In this document: piece by piece, positions 43,626-52,631 of the stretch
Layout: each line of letters begins with the position of its first letter
How positions within the stretch are numbered: position 1 is the first letter of the stretch
DNA from: Burkholderia lata
GTDB lineage: Bacteria > Pseudomonadota > Gammaproteobacteria > Burkholderiales > Burkholderiaceae
Reading direction: 5' to 3'
DNA: 64,000 nucleotides
NCBI RefSeq assembly: GCF_000012945.1
Contig: NC_007511.1
Coordinates: 1,364,001-1,428,000, forward strand
Notes under the pieces: generated by a model
Database searches by the model: none
Told to the model about the DNA's origin: nothing
Seen by the model: the letters and a program-made list of their open reading frames with translations, nothing else
Position numbers and translations under genes: made by a program

Positions 43626-44525
43626 ATGGAACACTCTCCGACACGCCGCTCGCTGTTGCTTGCCGCCGTTGCCGCGCCGTTCGTCGCCGCGTGCACGTCC
43701 GCGCCGGTCGCCGACCAAGGGCGCGCCCATACTGCCCAGGCTGAATTGACTGCGCTCGAGAAGGCCTCGAATGGCCGGCTCGGCGTTGCCGCGCTCGATA
43801 CGTCGAACGGCGTGCGCATCGCACACCATGCACGCGAGCGCTTCCCGCTGTGCGGCACGTATGCGGTCGTCGCGGCTGCCGCGATGCTCGCGCGCGGCTC
43901 GCTCGACGCGTCGCTGCTGCCGCGCCGCATCCTGTACCGCCGCTATGAAATCGTGTCGGGCTCGCCGATCACGGAAAGCCACGTCGACACGGGCATGACG
44001 ATCGAGCAGCTGTGCGTCGCGATGCTGCAGTCCGGCGACAAGGGCGCCGGCAACCTGCTGATGGGCGTGCTCGGCGGCCCGCAGGCCGTCACGTCGTTCG
44101 CGCGAGCGAGCGGCGCCACGTCGTTCCGCCTCGATCACTGGGAACCCGAACTGAACAACGCGGCGCCGGGCGACGAACGCGATACCTCGACACCGGTCGA
44201 GATGGTCGACACGCTGCAGCGGCTGCTGCTCGGCAACACGCTGCAGGAGCCGCAGCGCGCGCAACTGACGGAATGGATGGTCGGCGGCGCGCGCGGCGCG
44301 ACCGGCATCGCGGCGGGTGTGCCGTCCGGCTGGCGCATCGCGGACAAGGCCGGCACGGGCGGTTACGGCACGACGACCGACATCGCGGTGCTGTGGCCGC
44401 CGTCGCGTGCACCGATCGTGCTGGCGGTGTCGTTCACGCAGCCGCAGGCCGGTGCGGCGGCCCGCGCGGATGTCGTCGCGTCGGCGGCGCGCATCGTGGC
44501 GGGCGCGCTTACCGCGACGGCCTGA
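43626..44525 (+). CDS. Class A beta-lactamase homologue with degenerate active site
   Basis: A 299-residue Pen-type class A fold. A twin-arginine-like lipoprotein signal is present (TRRSLLLAA, VAAC lipobox at Cys23). The family backbone is intact: WEPELN with Glu173 (Ambler 166) and Asn177 (170), and GTGGYGTTTD at the C-terminal strand. The catalytic motif that should read STFK reads GTYA (residues 77-80), removing Ser70 and Lys73. SDN is SGD (136-138) and KTG is KAG (241-243). It therefore cannot form the acyl-enzyme. The next gene encodes a GcvA/AmpR-type LysR protein on the same strand. Binding or sensing of beta-lactams or muropeptides is possible; a decayed enzyme is the alternative. Confidence 0.88.
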   Translation: MEHSPTRRSLLLAAVAAPFVAACTSAPVADQGRAHTAQAELTALEKASNGRLGVAALDTSNGVRIAHHARERFPLCGTYAVVAAAAMLARGSLDASLLPRRILYRRYEIVSGSPITESHVDTGMTIEQLCVAMLQSGDKGAGNLLMGVLGGPQAVTSFARASGATSFRLDHWEPELNNAAPGDERDTSTPVEMVDTLQRLLLGNTLQEPQRAQLTEWMVGGARGATGIAAGVPSGWRIADKAGTGGYGTTTDIAVLWPPSRAPIVLAVSFTQPQAGAAARADVVASAARIVAGALTATA

Positions 44526-44631
44526 GCGTTCCGCGCCTCGCGCAAAGCCGTCGTTTGGCTTATCGTGTCGGACAGCGCGCGCCGGGGTCGGCGCGCGGTC
44601 CTTCCGCGCCGTTTTTCCGATTGCCTTTTTC

Positions 44632-45504
44632 ATGCGCCGACTTCCGCCCCTGCACGCGCTGCAGATCTTCTCGACGGTGGCTCGCCACCGCAGCTTCACG
44701 CGCGCGGCCGAGCAGCTGTGCATCACGCAGGGCGCGGTAAGCCGGCAGATCCAGACGCTCGAGGCGCATTACGGCTTCCCGCTGTTCAAGCGGCATGCGA
44801 AGGGCCTCACGCTGACGGCGGAGGGCGAGCAGTTGCTGCCGGTCGTCAACGAGAGCTTCGCGCGGATCGAAGATATTTCGATGAGGCTCACGCGGCAGCG
44901 CACCGATCTCGCGCTGAAGGTGCCGACCTGCGTGATGCGCTGGATGCTGCCGCGCATCATGCGGTTCCAGGGCGAGCATCCCGATCTCCATGTGCAGATC
45001 ACGACCGCGTGGCAGCACGTCGTCGATTTCTCGACCGAGCCGTTCGATGCGGCGGTCGTCTACGGCACGTCGCCGGGCGCCGGCGTGTTCGCGCTGCCGC
45101 TGTTCGACGAGCGGCTGACGCCCGTCTGCGCGCCCGAGTTGCGGCAGACGTCGCCGCTCGACTCGGTGGGCGATCTCGCGCGTCATACGTTGCTGCATCC
45201 GACCCGCGACCATCGCGACTGGCGCGCGTGGCTCGATCACGCAGGCGAGCGCAGCGTCGATCCCGCGCGCGGGCCGACGTTCGACACGCTCGATCTCGCG
45301 ACGAATGCGGCGATGCAGGGCTTCGGCGTCGCGATCGGCGATGTGACGCTCGTCGACGACGACGTCAGTGCGCGCCGGCTCGAGCGCCCGTTCGACATCG
45401 TGCTCGAGACGGGCGCGCGCTATTTCTTCGTCTACCCCGAGAACATCGGCAACCAGCAGAAGATCCGCGCATTCAGCGACTGGATCGCGCGCCATCGCGA
45501 TTGA
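44632..45504 (+). CDS. LysR-family regulator, GcvA/AmpR-like
   Basis: A 290-residue LysR regulator starting MRRLPPLHALQIFSTVARH, with RSFTRAAEQLCITQGAVSRQIQ as helix-turn-helix (about residues 19-40) and PLFKRHAKGLTLT. This N-terminus is that of the GcvA/AmpR/PenR subgroup. AmpR and PenR normally regulate a divergent beta-lactamase gene, whereas here the beta-lactamase homologue lies upstream on the same strand (107-bp gap), so the classical shared promoter is absent. Confidence 0.9.
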   Translation: MRRLPPLHALQIFSTVARHRSFTRAAEQLCITQGAVSRQIQTLEAHYGFPLFKRHAKGLTLTAEGEQLLPVVNESFARIEDISMRLTRQRTDLALKVPTCVMRWMLPRIMRFQGEHPDLHVQITTAWQHVVDFSTEPFDAAVVYGTSPGAGVFALPLFDERLTPVCAPELRQTSPLDSVGDLARHTLLHPTRDHRDWRAWLDHAGERSVDPARGPTFDTLDLATNAAMQGFGVAIGDVTLVDDDVSARRLERPFDIVLETGARYFFVYPENIGNQQKIRAFSDWIARHRD

Positions 45505-45571
45505 CCGCCAATCACGCCCGCCCGCAGAACCGGCGCGCGGAATCCGCTGGATACCGCGCCGGTGGACGGCT

Positions 45572-45907
45572 TTACTGGTACGTGACGACGGCGATCATCG
45601 GCGCCTGATCGTTGCCCGGACGGTTCGGTAAAACGATTGCGCGCGAGGCCTGAGTAAAGGTCGTGGTCTTGATGGCCTGCTGGCTCGCTGCATCGACGAA
45701 CGCGATCTGGCCGGTGGCCGGGCGCGGGCAGTCGGGGCGGACGTGCCCACGGGCGAGATCGGCCGTATCGAGCGCGAACGAGCAGGGCGGCTCGACGATC
45801 ATGCCGGAGAAGTGGATGATGCCGGACGCGCCGGCGGCAAAGGACGAGGAAGTGGCCAGAAGCGCGGCAGCCAGGACGAACGAGGCGGCGATAGGGCGAT
45901 GCTTCAT
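45572..45907 (-). CDS. Small exported protein resembling a type 1 pilin N-terminus
   Basis: A 111-residue protein with a signal peptide (MKHRPIAASFVLAAALLATSS, cleavage near SFA). The mature start is GIIHFSGMIVEPPCSF, which matches the first strand and cysteine of type 1 fimbrial subunits (GTVxFxGxIVxxPCS). A second cysteine (DCPRP) could form the pilin disulfide. It is shorter than a full pilin (about 150-180 residues), and no chaperone or usher gene is nearby. It is convergent with the AmpR-like gene. Confidence 0.65.
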   Translation of the reverse strand: MKHRPIAASFVLAAALLATSSSFAAGASGIIHFSGMIVEPPCSFALDTADLARGHVRPDCPRPATGQIAFVDAASQQAIKTTTFTQASRAIVLPNRPGNDQAPMIAVVTYQ

Positions 45908-46237
45908 GACAGGCTCCAGAGAGGAAGCGCGTCGCAGCGGGGCCGCTCGGGTGGCAGTCCGTCAACGCTGCGTTGCTATATGCGTAAACGGCAAAACGAT
46001 CGAACCTCTTGAATGAAAAAATCGAAATAATGGCAATCAGCAAACGATTGCGCATTGCTTAAATCAATCTAGACCGAATCTGCGCAACCGCAAGTCAGGG
46101 AAATGCCGGGTGGCATAAGATCGAAAGACGAACGGTCGTCATGACCGTTGTGTGGGCAACGGCCTTGCGCCGCCCGGAAAGCAAAACGGCCGCTCGAGAC
46201 GAGCGGCCGTTTTGCGTTGGCGCCGAAGGTGCGCCGT
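45908..46237. other. Gene-free stretch with terminator
   Basis: 330 bp upstream of the pilin-like gene. It holds AT-richer DNA around 46000-46070, probably the promoter region of that gene, and the hairpin at 46181-46215. No ORF of substance was seen. Confidence 0.5.
46181..46215. terminator. Bidirectional intrinsic terminator
   Basis: A perfect 16-bp stem (GCAAAACGGCCGCTCG, 46181-46196, with 46200-46215) and a 3-nt loop. The arms carry A4 and T4 runs, so it terminates in either direction. It lies 22 bases beyond the stop of the GlsB-type gene. Confidence 0.9.
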
Positions 46238-46492
46238 TCAGTTCGTGCGCTTGCGTACCGCGCCGACGATCACGAGCAGCACGATCGCGCCGATGATCGA
46301 CGCGATCCAGCCCGCGCCCTGGCCCGGGGCGTACCAGCCGGCGGCGCGGCCGACGTAGCCGGCGACCAACGAGCCGACGATGCCGAGCACGGTGGTCATC
46401 AGGATGCCCATCTTGTCGTCGCCGGGCTTGAGCGCGCGGGCGAGGAGGCCGACGATGAGCCCGACGACCAGGGTTTCGATGAATTGCAGCAT
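46238..46492 (-). CDS. GlsB/YeaQ/YmgE (transglycosylase-associated) membrane protein
   Basis: An 84-residue inner-membrane protein with three hydrophobic helices and the conserved pattern ETLVVGLIVGLLARALKPG, GIVGSLVAGYVGR and ASIIGAIVLLVIV. The family is stress-inducible and of unclear function. The ATG at 46492 has GGAGG 7 bases upstream. Confidence 0.9.
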   Translation of the reverse strand: MLQFIETLVVGLIVGLLARALKPGDDKMGILMTTVLGIVGSLVAGYVGRAAGWYAPGQGAGWIASIIGAIVLLVIVGAVRKRTN

Positions 46493-46620
46493 GAACGCCT
46501 CCCTATTGCGGTTGAGCTGTTGACCAAACGAAGTTGACCCGTGCGGCGCACAAGGGTTCCATGCGCGGCCGCGCGGCGCGTGGCGTGCCGAGTATCGCAC
46601 GCTGCCGCGGCGTGCAAATG

Positions 46621-47397
46621 TCAGGCCGCCGGCGCGCCCGCCACCGGGTCGAGACGACGGTAGCCTTCGGTCGCGTTCAGCAGCGTGCGCGTGTAGTCGC
46701 GTGCCACCTGCCCGGCGCGCACGTCCTCGATCCGCAGCAGCTCGACGATCTCGCCATGCTGCATCACCGCGACGCGCTGGCACAGGAAGCCGATCACCGC
46801 GAGGTTGTGGCTGACGAGGATCATCGTCAGGTTGCGTTCGCGATGCAGGCGGCGCAGCAGGTTCAGGATCTCCGCCTGCACCGACACGTCGAGCGCGGAC
46901 GTCGGCTCGTCGAGCAGCAGCACGCGCGGCTCGACGATCAGCGCGCGCGCGATCGCGACGCGCTGCCGCTGGCCGCCCGACAACTGGTGCGGATAGCGAA
47001 ACCGGAACGCGGGGCCGAGGCCGACCTCGGACAGCGCGCGGGCGATGCGCGCATCGGTGTCGCCCATGCCGTGGATCGACAGCGGTTCGCGCAACGTCTG
47101 GTCGACCGTGAAGCGCGGATGCAGCGACGCGTACGGATCCTGGAACACCATCTGCACGTGACGGCGGAACGCGCGATCGGGCGTGCCGCCCACCGGCTGG
47201 CCGTCGATCGACAGGTTGCCGGATGCGAGCGGCACGAGCCCCGTCAGCGCGCGCAGCAGCGTCGACTTGCCGGAACCCGATTCGCCGACGAGCCCGAACA
47301 CCTCGCCGTCGCGCACCGCGAAGCTCGCGTCGCGCACGGCGTCGACGTGACCCGTGCGGGTCGGGAAACGGATCGATGCGTGATCGACGTCGATCAT
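46621..47397 (-). CDS. ddpF: Peptide ABC transporter ATP-binding protein DdpF
   Basis: A 258-residue ATPase with Walker A GESGSGKST, Q-loop VFQDPYASLHP, ABC signature LSGGQRQR, Walker B LLLDEPTSALD and switch His (VSHN). It is the OppF/DppF-type half of the importer and the last gene of the ddp operon. Its ATG overlaps the DdpD stop by 4 bases (47394-47397). It lacks much of the C-terminal oligopeptide extension seen in OppF. Confidence 0.93.
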   Translation of the reverse strand: MIDVDHASIRFPTRTGHVDAVRDASFAVRDGEVFGLVGESGSGKSTLLRALTGLVPLASGNLSIDGQPVGGTPDRAFRRHVQMVFQDPYASLHPRFTVDQTLREPLSIHGMGDTDARIARALSEVGLGPAFRFRYPHQLSGGQRQRVAIARALIVEPRVLLLDEPTSALDVSVQAEILNLLRRLHRERNLTMILVSHNLAVIGFLCQRVAVMQHGEIVELLRIEDVRAGQVARDYTRTLLNATEGYRRLDPVAGAPAA

Positions 47398-48308
47398 CGT
47401 GCGGCCTCCTGTCGATCGGCGGGCGTGCCGGCGTGCGACGCGGGCTCGAGCCACGCCGGATCGCGGCGCAGCACGGGCAGTTCGTCCGGCGGGTTCGCGA
47501 GCGGCGGATTCGCCGCGAGCAGCCCGCGCGTATAGGGATGGGAAGCGTCGCGCAGGTCGCGCGCGGCGCAGGTTTCGACCACGCGGCCCGCGTACATCAC
47601 CGCGACGCGATCGCAGAACGACATCACGAGCGGCAAATCGTGGCTGATGAACATCAGGCCCGTGCCGTGCCGCGCGATCATCGCGTCGAGCACCGCGAGC
47701 ACCTGCATCGATACGGCGACGTCGAGTGCGGAGGTCGGCTCGTCGGCGATCAGCAGGCGCGGGCCGGTCGACACCATCATCGCGATCATCACGCGCTGGC
47801 CCATGCCGCCCGACAACTCGTGCGGATACGCATCGGCGACGCGCGCCGGGTCGCGGATCTGCACGGCCGCGAGCGCGTCGACGATCCGTTCGCGCAGCGC
47901 GCGGCCGCGCAGGCCCGGCTCGTGCAGCCGGAACGCTTCGCCCATCTGCTTCGCGACGGTCATGACCGGGTTCAGCGAATATTTCGGGTCCTGCAGGATC
48001 ATGCCCATCTGGCTGCCGCACAGCCGCCGGCGTTCGCCCGGCGACATCGCGAGCAGGTCGTGGCCGGCGAAGCGCATCGTGCGTGCCGACCAGCGCGCGG
48101 CGTCGGGCAGCAGGCCGAGCAGCGCGCGGCCGGTCAGCGATTTGCCCGAGCCCGATTCGCCGACGATGCCGAGCCGTTCGCCGGGGGCAAGCGTCAGCGA
48201 CAGGTCGCGCACCGCATCGGTGACGGTGCCGTCGTGGCCGCGAAAGCCGATCTTCAGGCCGTCGATCTCGCAGAGCGGCGCGGGCGAGGGGGCGGGAATC
48301 ATCGGCAT
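47394..48308 (-). CDS. ddpD: Peptide ABC transporter ATP-binding protein DdpD
   Basis: A 304-residue ATPase of the OppD/DppD type: Walker A GESGSGKS, Q-loop ILQDPKYSLNPVMTV, signature LSGGMGQR, Walker B LLIADEPTSALD, H-loop ISHDL, and the C-terminal HPYTRGLLAANPP motif of this family. The ATG at 48308 has GGAG 5 bases upstream and begins 2 bases after the DdpC stop; an ATG at 48320 would overlap DdpC without a ribosome-binding site. Confidence 0.93.
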   Translation of the reverse strand: MPMIPAPSPAPLCEIDGLKIGFRGHDGTVTDAVRDLSLTLAPGERLGIVGESGSGKSLTGRALLGLLPDAARWSARTMRFAGHDLLAMSPGERRRLCGSQMGMILQDPKYSLNPVMTVAKQMGEAFRLHEPGLRGRALRERIVDALAAVQIRDPARVADAYPHELSGGMGQRVMIAMMVSTGPRLLIADEPTSALDVAVSMQVLAVLDAMIARHGTGLMFISHDLPLVMSFCDRVAVMYAGRVVETCAARDLRDASHPYTRGLLAANPPLANPPDELPVLRRDPAWLEPASHAGTPADRQEAAR

Positions 48309-48309
48309 G

Positions 48310-49224
48310 TCACGCTCCATGGCGGGGATCGAAGACGTCGCGCAGCCCGTCGCCGAGCAGGTTGAACGCGAGGCTCACGAGCAGGATCGCGCAGCCGGGC
48401 AGCGTGGCGACCCACCACGCGTCGAGCAGCACGTTGCGGCCCGACGCGACCATGAAGCCCCACTCGGGGCTCGGCGGCTGCGCGCCGAGGCCGAGGAAGC
48501 CGAGGCCCGCGACGGTCAGGATGATGCCGGCCATGTCGAGCGTCGCGCGCACGATCACCGACGACATGCACATCGGCATGATGTAGCGCAACAGGATGCG
48601 CGGACCCGACGCGCCCTGCAGCCGCGCGGCGTGAATGTAGTCGGCCTGCGCGATGCGGATCGTCTCCGCGCGCGCGAGCCGCGCATACGCGGGCCACGCG
48701 GTGATCGAGATCGCGACGACCGCGTTGATCACGCCGGGCCCGAGCGCGGCGGCGAACGCGAGTGCGAGCACGATCTTCGGGAACGCAAGTGCGATGTCGG
48801 TGATGCGCATCAGCACGCTGTCGACGAAGCCGCCGCAATAACCGGCCGTCGTGCCGATCAGGAGGCCGATCGGCACGACGATCACGACGACGAGGATGGC
48901 GATGCCGAGCGTGAGGCGCGATCCGGCGATCAGCCGCGAAAGGATGTCGCGGCCGAGCTGGTCGGTGCCGAGCCAGTGCGACGCCGAGCCGGGCGGCAGC
49001 AGCCGGTCGGACAGCACCTGGCGCAGCGGATCGTGCGGCATGATCAGCGGGCCGATGATCGCGACCACGATCAGTGCGACGAGAATCGCGAGCCCGAACA
49101 GGTTGAGCGGATTCGTGGCGAAACGACGCCAGCGTCGGTACGCGAGGCCGAGTGCGGCCTGCGAGCGCGACGCGGGAGCGTCGGACAGCAGCCACGCGCG
49201 CAGTGTGAGGCGCTCGGCGTTCAT
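48310..49224 (-). CDS. ddpC: Peptide ABC transporter permease DdpC
   Basis: A 304-residue inner-membrane permease of the DppC/OppC family. The N-terminal cytoplasmic OppC_N region (RRFATNPLNLFGLAILVAL) precedes the first helix. HWLGTDQLGRDILSRLIAGSR follows, with the EAA-loop region IRIAQADYIHAARLQGASG that contacts the ATPase. It pairs with DdpB to form the pore. Confidence 0.93.
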   Translation of the reverse strand: MNAERLTLRAWLLSDAPASRSQAALGLAYRRWRRFATNPLNLFGLAILVALIVVAIIGPLIMPHDPLRQVLSDRLLPPGSASHWLGTDQLGRDILSRLIAGSRLTLGIAILVVVIVVPIGLLIGTTAGYCGGFVDSVLMRITDIALAFPKIVLALAFAAALGPGVINAVVAISITAWPAYARLARAETIRIAQADYIHAARLQGASGPRILLRYIMPMCMSSVIVRATLDMAGIILTVAGLGFLGLGAQPPSPEWGFMVASGRNVLLDAWWVATLPGCAILLVSLAFNLLGDGLRDVFDPRHGA

Positions 49225-49290
49225 GGTTGGACGACCTTCGGCATGGGCGATGAAAGAAGCAGGGGGGATGCGGTCATGTCGTGGCGGCCC

Positions 49291-50361
49291 TCAGCGCGCA
49301 CGCGGATCGAACACACGGTACAGCGCGTCGGTCAGCAGGTTGACGGTGATGAACATCGCGCCGATCACGAGCGTCGCGCCGAGCACCGCGTTCATGTCGG
49401 CGTTCAGCAGCGCGCCGGTCAGGTACGAGCCGAGCCCCGGCCACGCGAACACGATCTCGGTCAGCACCGAGCCTTCGAGCAGGTTGCTGTACGTGAGCGC
49501 GATCACGGTGAGCAGCGGCACCATGATGTTGCCGAACGCATGCCGCCAGATCACGCGTCGTTCCGACAACCCCTTCGCGCGCGCGGTGACGATGTATTCC
49601 TGGCTCAACTGGTCGAGCATGAACGAGCGCGTCATCCGGCTCAGGTACGCGACGGAGTAGTAGCCGAGGATCGCGGCCGGCAGCGCAATGTGCGATACCG
49701 CGTTGCGAAACACGTCCCACTCGCCCGCGAGCGCTGCGTCGATCAGCAGGCTGCCCGTGCGCGTGTCGACCATCCCGTCGTATACGGGATCGAGCCGGCC
49801 GGGCCCGCCGACCCAGTGCAGCCGCGCGTAGAACAGCAGCAGCCCCATCAGCCCGAGCCAGAACACCGGCACGGAATTGCCGACCAGCCCGACGAAGCGT
49901 GCAATGTGGTCGATCGGCCGGTTGTGCTTCACGGCGGCCGCGACGCCGAGCGGCACGCCGATCGCGATGCCGATCAGCGTCGCGATCGTCGCCAGTTCGA
50001 GCGTGGCCGGGAACACGCGCTTGATGTCGTCGAGCACGGGGTTCGCGGTCAGCAGCGACATGCCGAGATTGCCGTGCAGCACGTCGCGCGCATAGATCAG
50101 GAATTGCGTGACGAGCGGCTTGTCGAGACCGAGCGCGATGCGTTCGGCCGCGTACGCCTCGGCCGATGCGCGATCGCCGAGGATCGCGAGCACGGGATCG
50201 ATCGGCACCTTGCGGCCGATCACGAACGTCAGCGCGAGCAGCCCCGCGAACGTGACGGCGAGCGTGAGTGCCCAGCGCAGCACGCGCAGTGCCCAGCGTA
50301 CGGCCGGGCGCCGCGCGGGCAGCGTGCGCAGTGCTTCGAGGGAGGAGGCGGGAGTCGACAT
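49291..50361 (-). CDS. ddpB: Peptide ABC transporter permease DdpB
   Basis: A 356-residue DppB/OppB-type permease with about six helices. The first (ALRVLRWALTLAVTFAGLLA) is followed by a periplasmic loop, then the family motif NLLEGSVLTEIVFAWPGLG and the EAA loop YIVTARAKGLSERRVIWRH. The N-terminal 20 residues are polar and slightly longer than usual. A 66-bp gap separates it from ddpC. Confidence 0.93.
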   Translation of the reverse strand: MSTPASSLEALRTLPARRPAVRWALRVLRWALTLAVTFAGLLALTFVIGRKVPIDPVLAILGDRASAEAYAAERIALGLDKPLVTQFLIYARDVLHGNLGMSLLTANPVLDDIKRVFPATLELATIATLIGIAIGVPLGVAAAVKHNRPIDHIARFVGLVGNSVPVFWLGLMGLLLFYARLHWVGGPGRLDPVYDGMVDTRTGSLLIDAALAGEWDVFRNAVSHIALPAAILGYYSVAYLSRMTRSFMLDQLSQEYIVTARAKGLSERRVIWRHAFGNIMVPLLTVIALTYSNLLEGSVLTEIVFAWPGLGSYLTGALLNADMNAVLGATLVIGAMFITVNLLTDALYRVFDPRAR

Positions 50362-50371
50362 GCGGCGAATC

Positions 50372-51973
50372 TTATTGCTTCTTCAGGTTGCGGTACGACA
50401 CGAGATCGTTGATCGGCCCGACTTCGAGCCCGCTCACGCCGGGCCGCGTCGCGACCTGCGCGACTTTCTCGAACATGATCACGAACGGCGAGCGCGCAAG
50501 CATTTCCTTCTGCATCGCCTGGTACCGCTGCGCGCGTTTTGCGGCGGTCGGTTCGGCGAGCGCGGTGTCGGTTTCCTTCGTCAGTTGCGGGATGTCCCAG
50601 CTGTTGCGCCAGGCCAGCATTTTATAGCTCGACTTGTCGGAATTGTCCGGATTCCACGCAAAACCCTGCGCGTTGCTGTGCGGATCGATGTAGTCGGCCG
50701 ACCATTCGCCGATGTAGATGTCGTGCTGGCGCGCGCGGTATTTCGCGAGCGTCTGCTTGTTGTCGCCGGGGATCAGCTGCACCTTGATGCCGGCCTGCGC
50801 GAAGTTCGCCTGCACGGCCTGCGCGATTTCGGTGTACGGATAGTCGTTGCGCACGTCCATCGTCACCGTAAAGCCGTTCGGCACGCCGGCCTTCGCGAGC
50901 AGCGCCTTCGCCTTCGCGACGTCCAGCTTGTACGGGTTCGTGTTCAGCGTGCCGAGGAAGCCTTCGGGCAGGAAGGTCTGGTGCACCTTGTAGGTCGTCT
51001 TCACCACGTTGCCCTGGATGCCCGCATAGTCGACCAGCCACTTCAGCGCTTCCTGCACGTCGGGTTTCGCGAGCGTCGGGTTCTTCGTGTTCAGGCCGAG
51101 ATACAGCAGCGTCGCCTGCGGCGAGGCCGACACCTTCGCCTTGCCGGATTTCACGACCGACGCCAGATCGTCGGGGCTCAGGTCGCGCGCCGCGTCAACG
51201 TCGCCGTTTTCCAGCAGCAGGCGCTGGCTTGCAGCTTCGGGCACGTGGCGCAGCACGATGCGCTTCATCGCGAGCGGCAGCCGGTAGCCGTCGAAGCGCT
51301 GCAGCACGAGGCTGTCGCCCGCCGTCCATTTCACGAGCTTGTAGCCGCCGGAGCCGGCCTCGTTGGTCTTCAGCCATGCGTTGCCGAAGTCGTTGCCCTG
51401 CTGGTGCGACAGCAGCAGCTTCTTGTCGACCACCGATGCGGGCCACGAGCCGAGCACGTTCAGCACGAAGGTCGGGGCGTACTTCTGGTCGGTCGTGACC
51501 GATACCGTCAGGTCGTCGAGCTTCTTCACGTTGGCGACGACGTTCGCCTTCGAGAGCCCGATGCCGGTCAGCACGGCCGCCGGGCCCTTGTCGAGCAGCA
51601 CCGCGCGCTGGATCGACCAGGCGACGTCATCGGCCGTCAGCGGGTTGCCCGAGTGGAACTTGAGGCCGGGGCGCAGCTTGAACGTATAGGTCAGCCCGTC
51701 GGGGCTCACCGTCCACGACTGCGCGACGTCGCCGTTGAATTTCGACGGATCGCGCAGGTCGACGCGCACGAGCCGATCGTACGTATTTGCGACGTATTCC
51801 TCCGGCACCAGCTCGTAGATCTCGCCCGGGTCCAGCGTCGTGAATTCGTCGAGCAGCGTGGCCATCACGAACATGTCCTTCGGCGTTTCCGCGCGCGCGG
51901 CGGAAAGCGGAACGGCGGCGAGAACGGACGCGGCGGCCAGCGCCGCGACGAGCCTGGATGTCAGCAATTTCAT
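50372..51973 (-). CDS. ddpA: Periplasmic D-Ala-D-Ala dipeptide-binding protein DdpA
   Basis: A 533-residue SBP_bac_5 (family 5) solute receptor. The signal peptide MKLLTSRLVAALAAASVLAA ends near ARAE. The mature chain shows LVRVDLRDPSKFNGDVAQSW and LRPGLKFHSGNPLTADDVAW, the family signature. It captures the dipeptide and delivers it to DdpBC. The position directly after ddpX matches the E. coli operon. A close paralogue lies at 56899-58488. Confidence 0.93.
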   Translation of the reverse strand: MKLLTSRLVAALAAASVLAAVPLSAARAETPKDMFVMATLLDEFTTLDPGEIYELVPEEYVANTYDRLVRVDLRDPSKFNGDVAQSWTVSPDGLTYTFKLRPGLKFHSGNPLTADDVAWSIQRAVLLDKGPAAVLTGIGLSKANVVANVKKLDDLTVSVTTDQKYAPTFVLNVLGSWPASVVDKKLLLSHQQGNDFGNAWLKTNEAGSGGYKLVKWTAGDSLVLQRFDGYRLPLAMKRIVLRHVPEAASQRLLLENGDVDAARDLSPDDLASVVKSGKAKVSASPQATLLYLGLNTKNPTLAKPDVQEALKWLVDYAGIQGNVVKTTYKVHQTFLPEGFLGTLNTNPYKLDVAKAKALLAKAGVPNGFTVTMDVRNDYPYTEIAQAVQANFAQAGIKVQLIPGDNKQTLAKYRARQHDIYIGEWSADYIDPHSNAQGFAWNPDNSDKSSYKMLAWRNSWDIPQLTKETDTALAEPTAAKRAQRYQAMQKEMLARSPFVIMFEKVAQVATRPGVSGLEVGPINDLVSYRNLKKQ

Positions 51974-52043
51974 GTGCGCTCCATGTGTCGTTGAAGTCGT
52001 TGAGGGCGTCGAACGTGAACGGTGAAGGGAATGCATGTGGCCA

Positions 52044-52625
52044 TCACATCAGGTGCCACGGGCCGCTGTCGGCATTGTCGATCTGCGGCAGCGCGCGCGA
52101 GCCCGGCAATTCGTAGTGCCACCACTCGCTGTCGATGTGCGCGAAGCCGGCCGCGTGCATCACGCCGAGCAGCAGCAGGCGATTGCGCTGCACGGCTTCG
52201 GGCAGCCCCGCGTGGAAGTGGCCGGAGGCGGCGACCATCTCGTCGAAGCCGGTGCCCATGTCGAGCGGCTCGCCGTCCGCGCCGACGAGCGTCAGGTCGA
52301 GCGCGGTGCCGCGGCTGTGATTCGAGCCGCGGCCGAGGTCGGCGATGAAATTCGGATCGGGCAGGAAATCCCACAGCACCTGCTGCGCCTGCGGCGGCCG
52401 GTACGCGTCGTAGATGCGCAGCGTGAAGCCGGCCTGCGCGGCGATGTCGACCGCGCGGCGCAGCGCGGCTTCGGCCGGCTCCAGCAGCAGGCAGTGCGCG
52501 CGGCGATAGATCGGCTTGCCGGTCAGGTTGCGGTCGGTCGCGTAGACGAGATCGATGTCGACGCGATGCGTGGCGGGCGTGATTTCAACGAGGCGGTGAG
52601 CGGTCATCGGCGGTTCGGAGGTCAC
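52044..52625 (-). CDS. ddpX: D-alanyl-D-alanine dipeptidase (VanX/DdpX)
   Basis: A 193-residue zinc dipeptidase of peptidase family M15D. The metal ligands are visible in SNHSRGTALDL (His and Asp) and SEWWHYEL (Glu and His); LRIYDAYRPPQAQ carries the conserved Arg. It cleaves D-Ala-D-Ala to free D-alanine. The length equals that of E. coli DdpX. It is the first enzyme gene of the operon, 6 bp after the rpiR-type regulator stop. An ATG at 52607 is an alternative start. Confidence 0.95.
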   Translation of the reverse strand: MTSEPPMTAHRLVEITPATHRVDIDLVYATDRNLTGKPIYRRAHCLLLEPAEAALRRAVDIAAQAGFTLRIYDAYRPPQAQQVLWDFLPDPNFIADLGRGSNHSRGTALDLTLVGADGEPLDMGTGFDEMVAASGHFHAGLPEAVQRNRLLLLGVMHAAGFAHIDSEWWHYELPGSRALPQIDNADSGPWHLM

Positions 52626-52631
52626 TCGCTT

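Noticed and set aside
43626..44525. Functional PenA/PenB-type resistance beta-lactamase
   Set aside because: The catalytic Ser70 and Lys73 and the SDN and KTG motifs are altered, so hydrolysis is not expected.
47647..50412. 921-residue plus-strand frame across the ddp permease genes
   Set aside because: Antisense to the well-supported ddpB, ddpC and ddpD genes; low-complexity composition.
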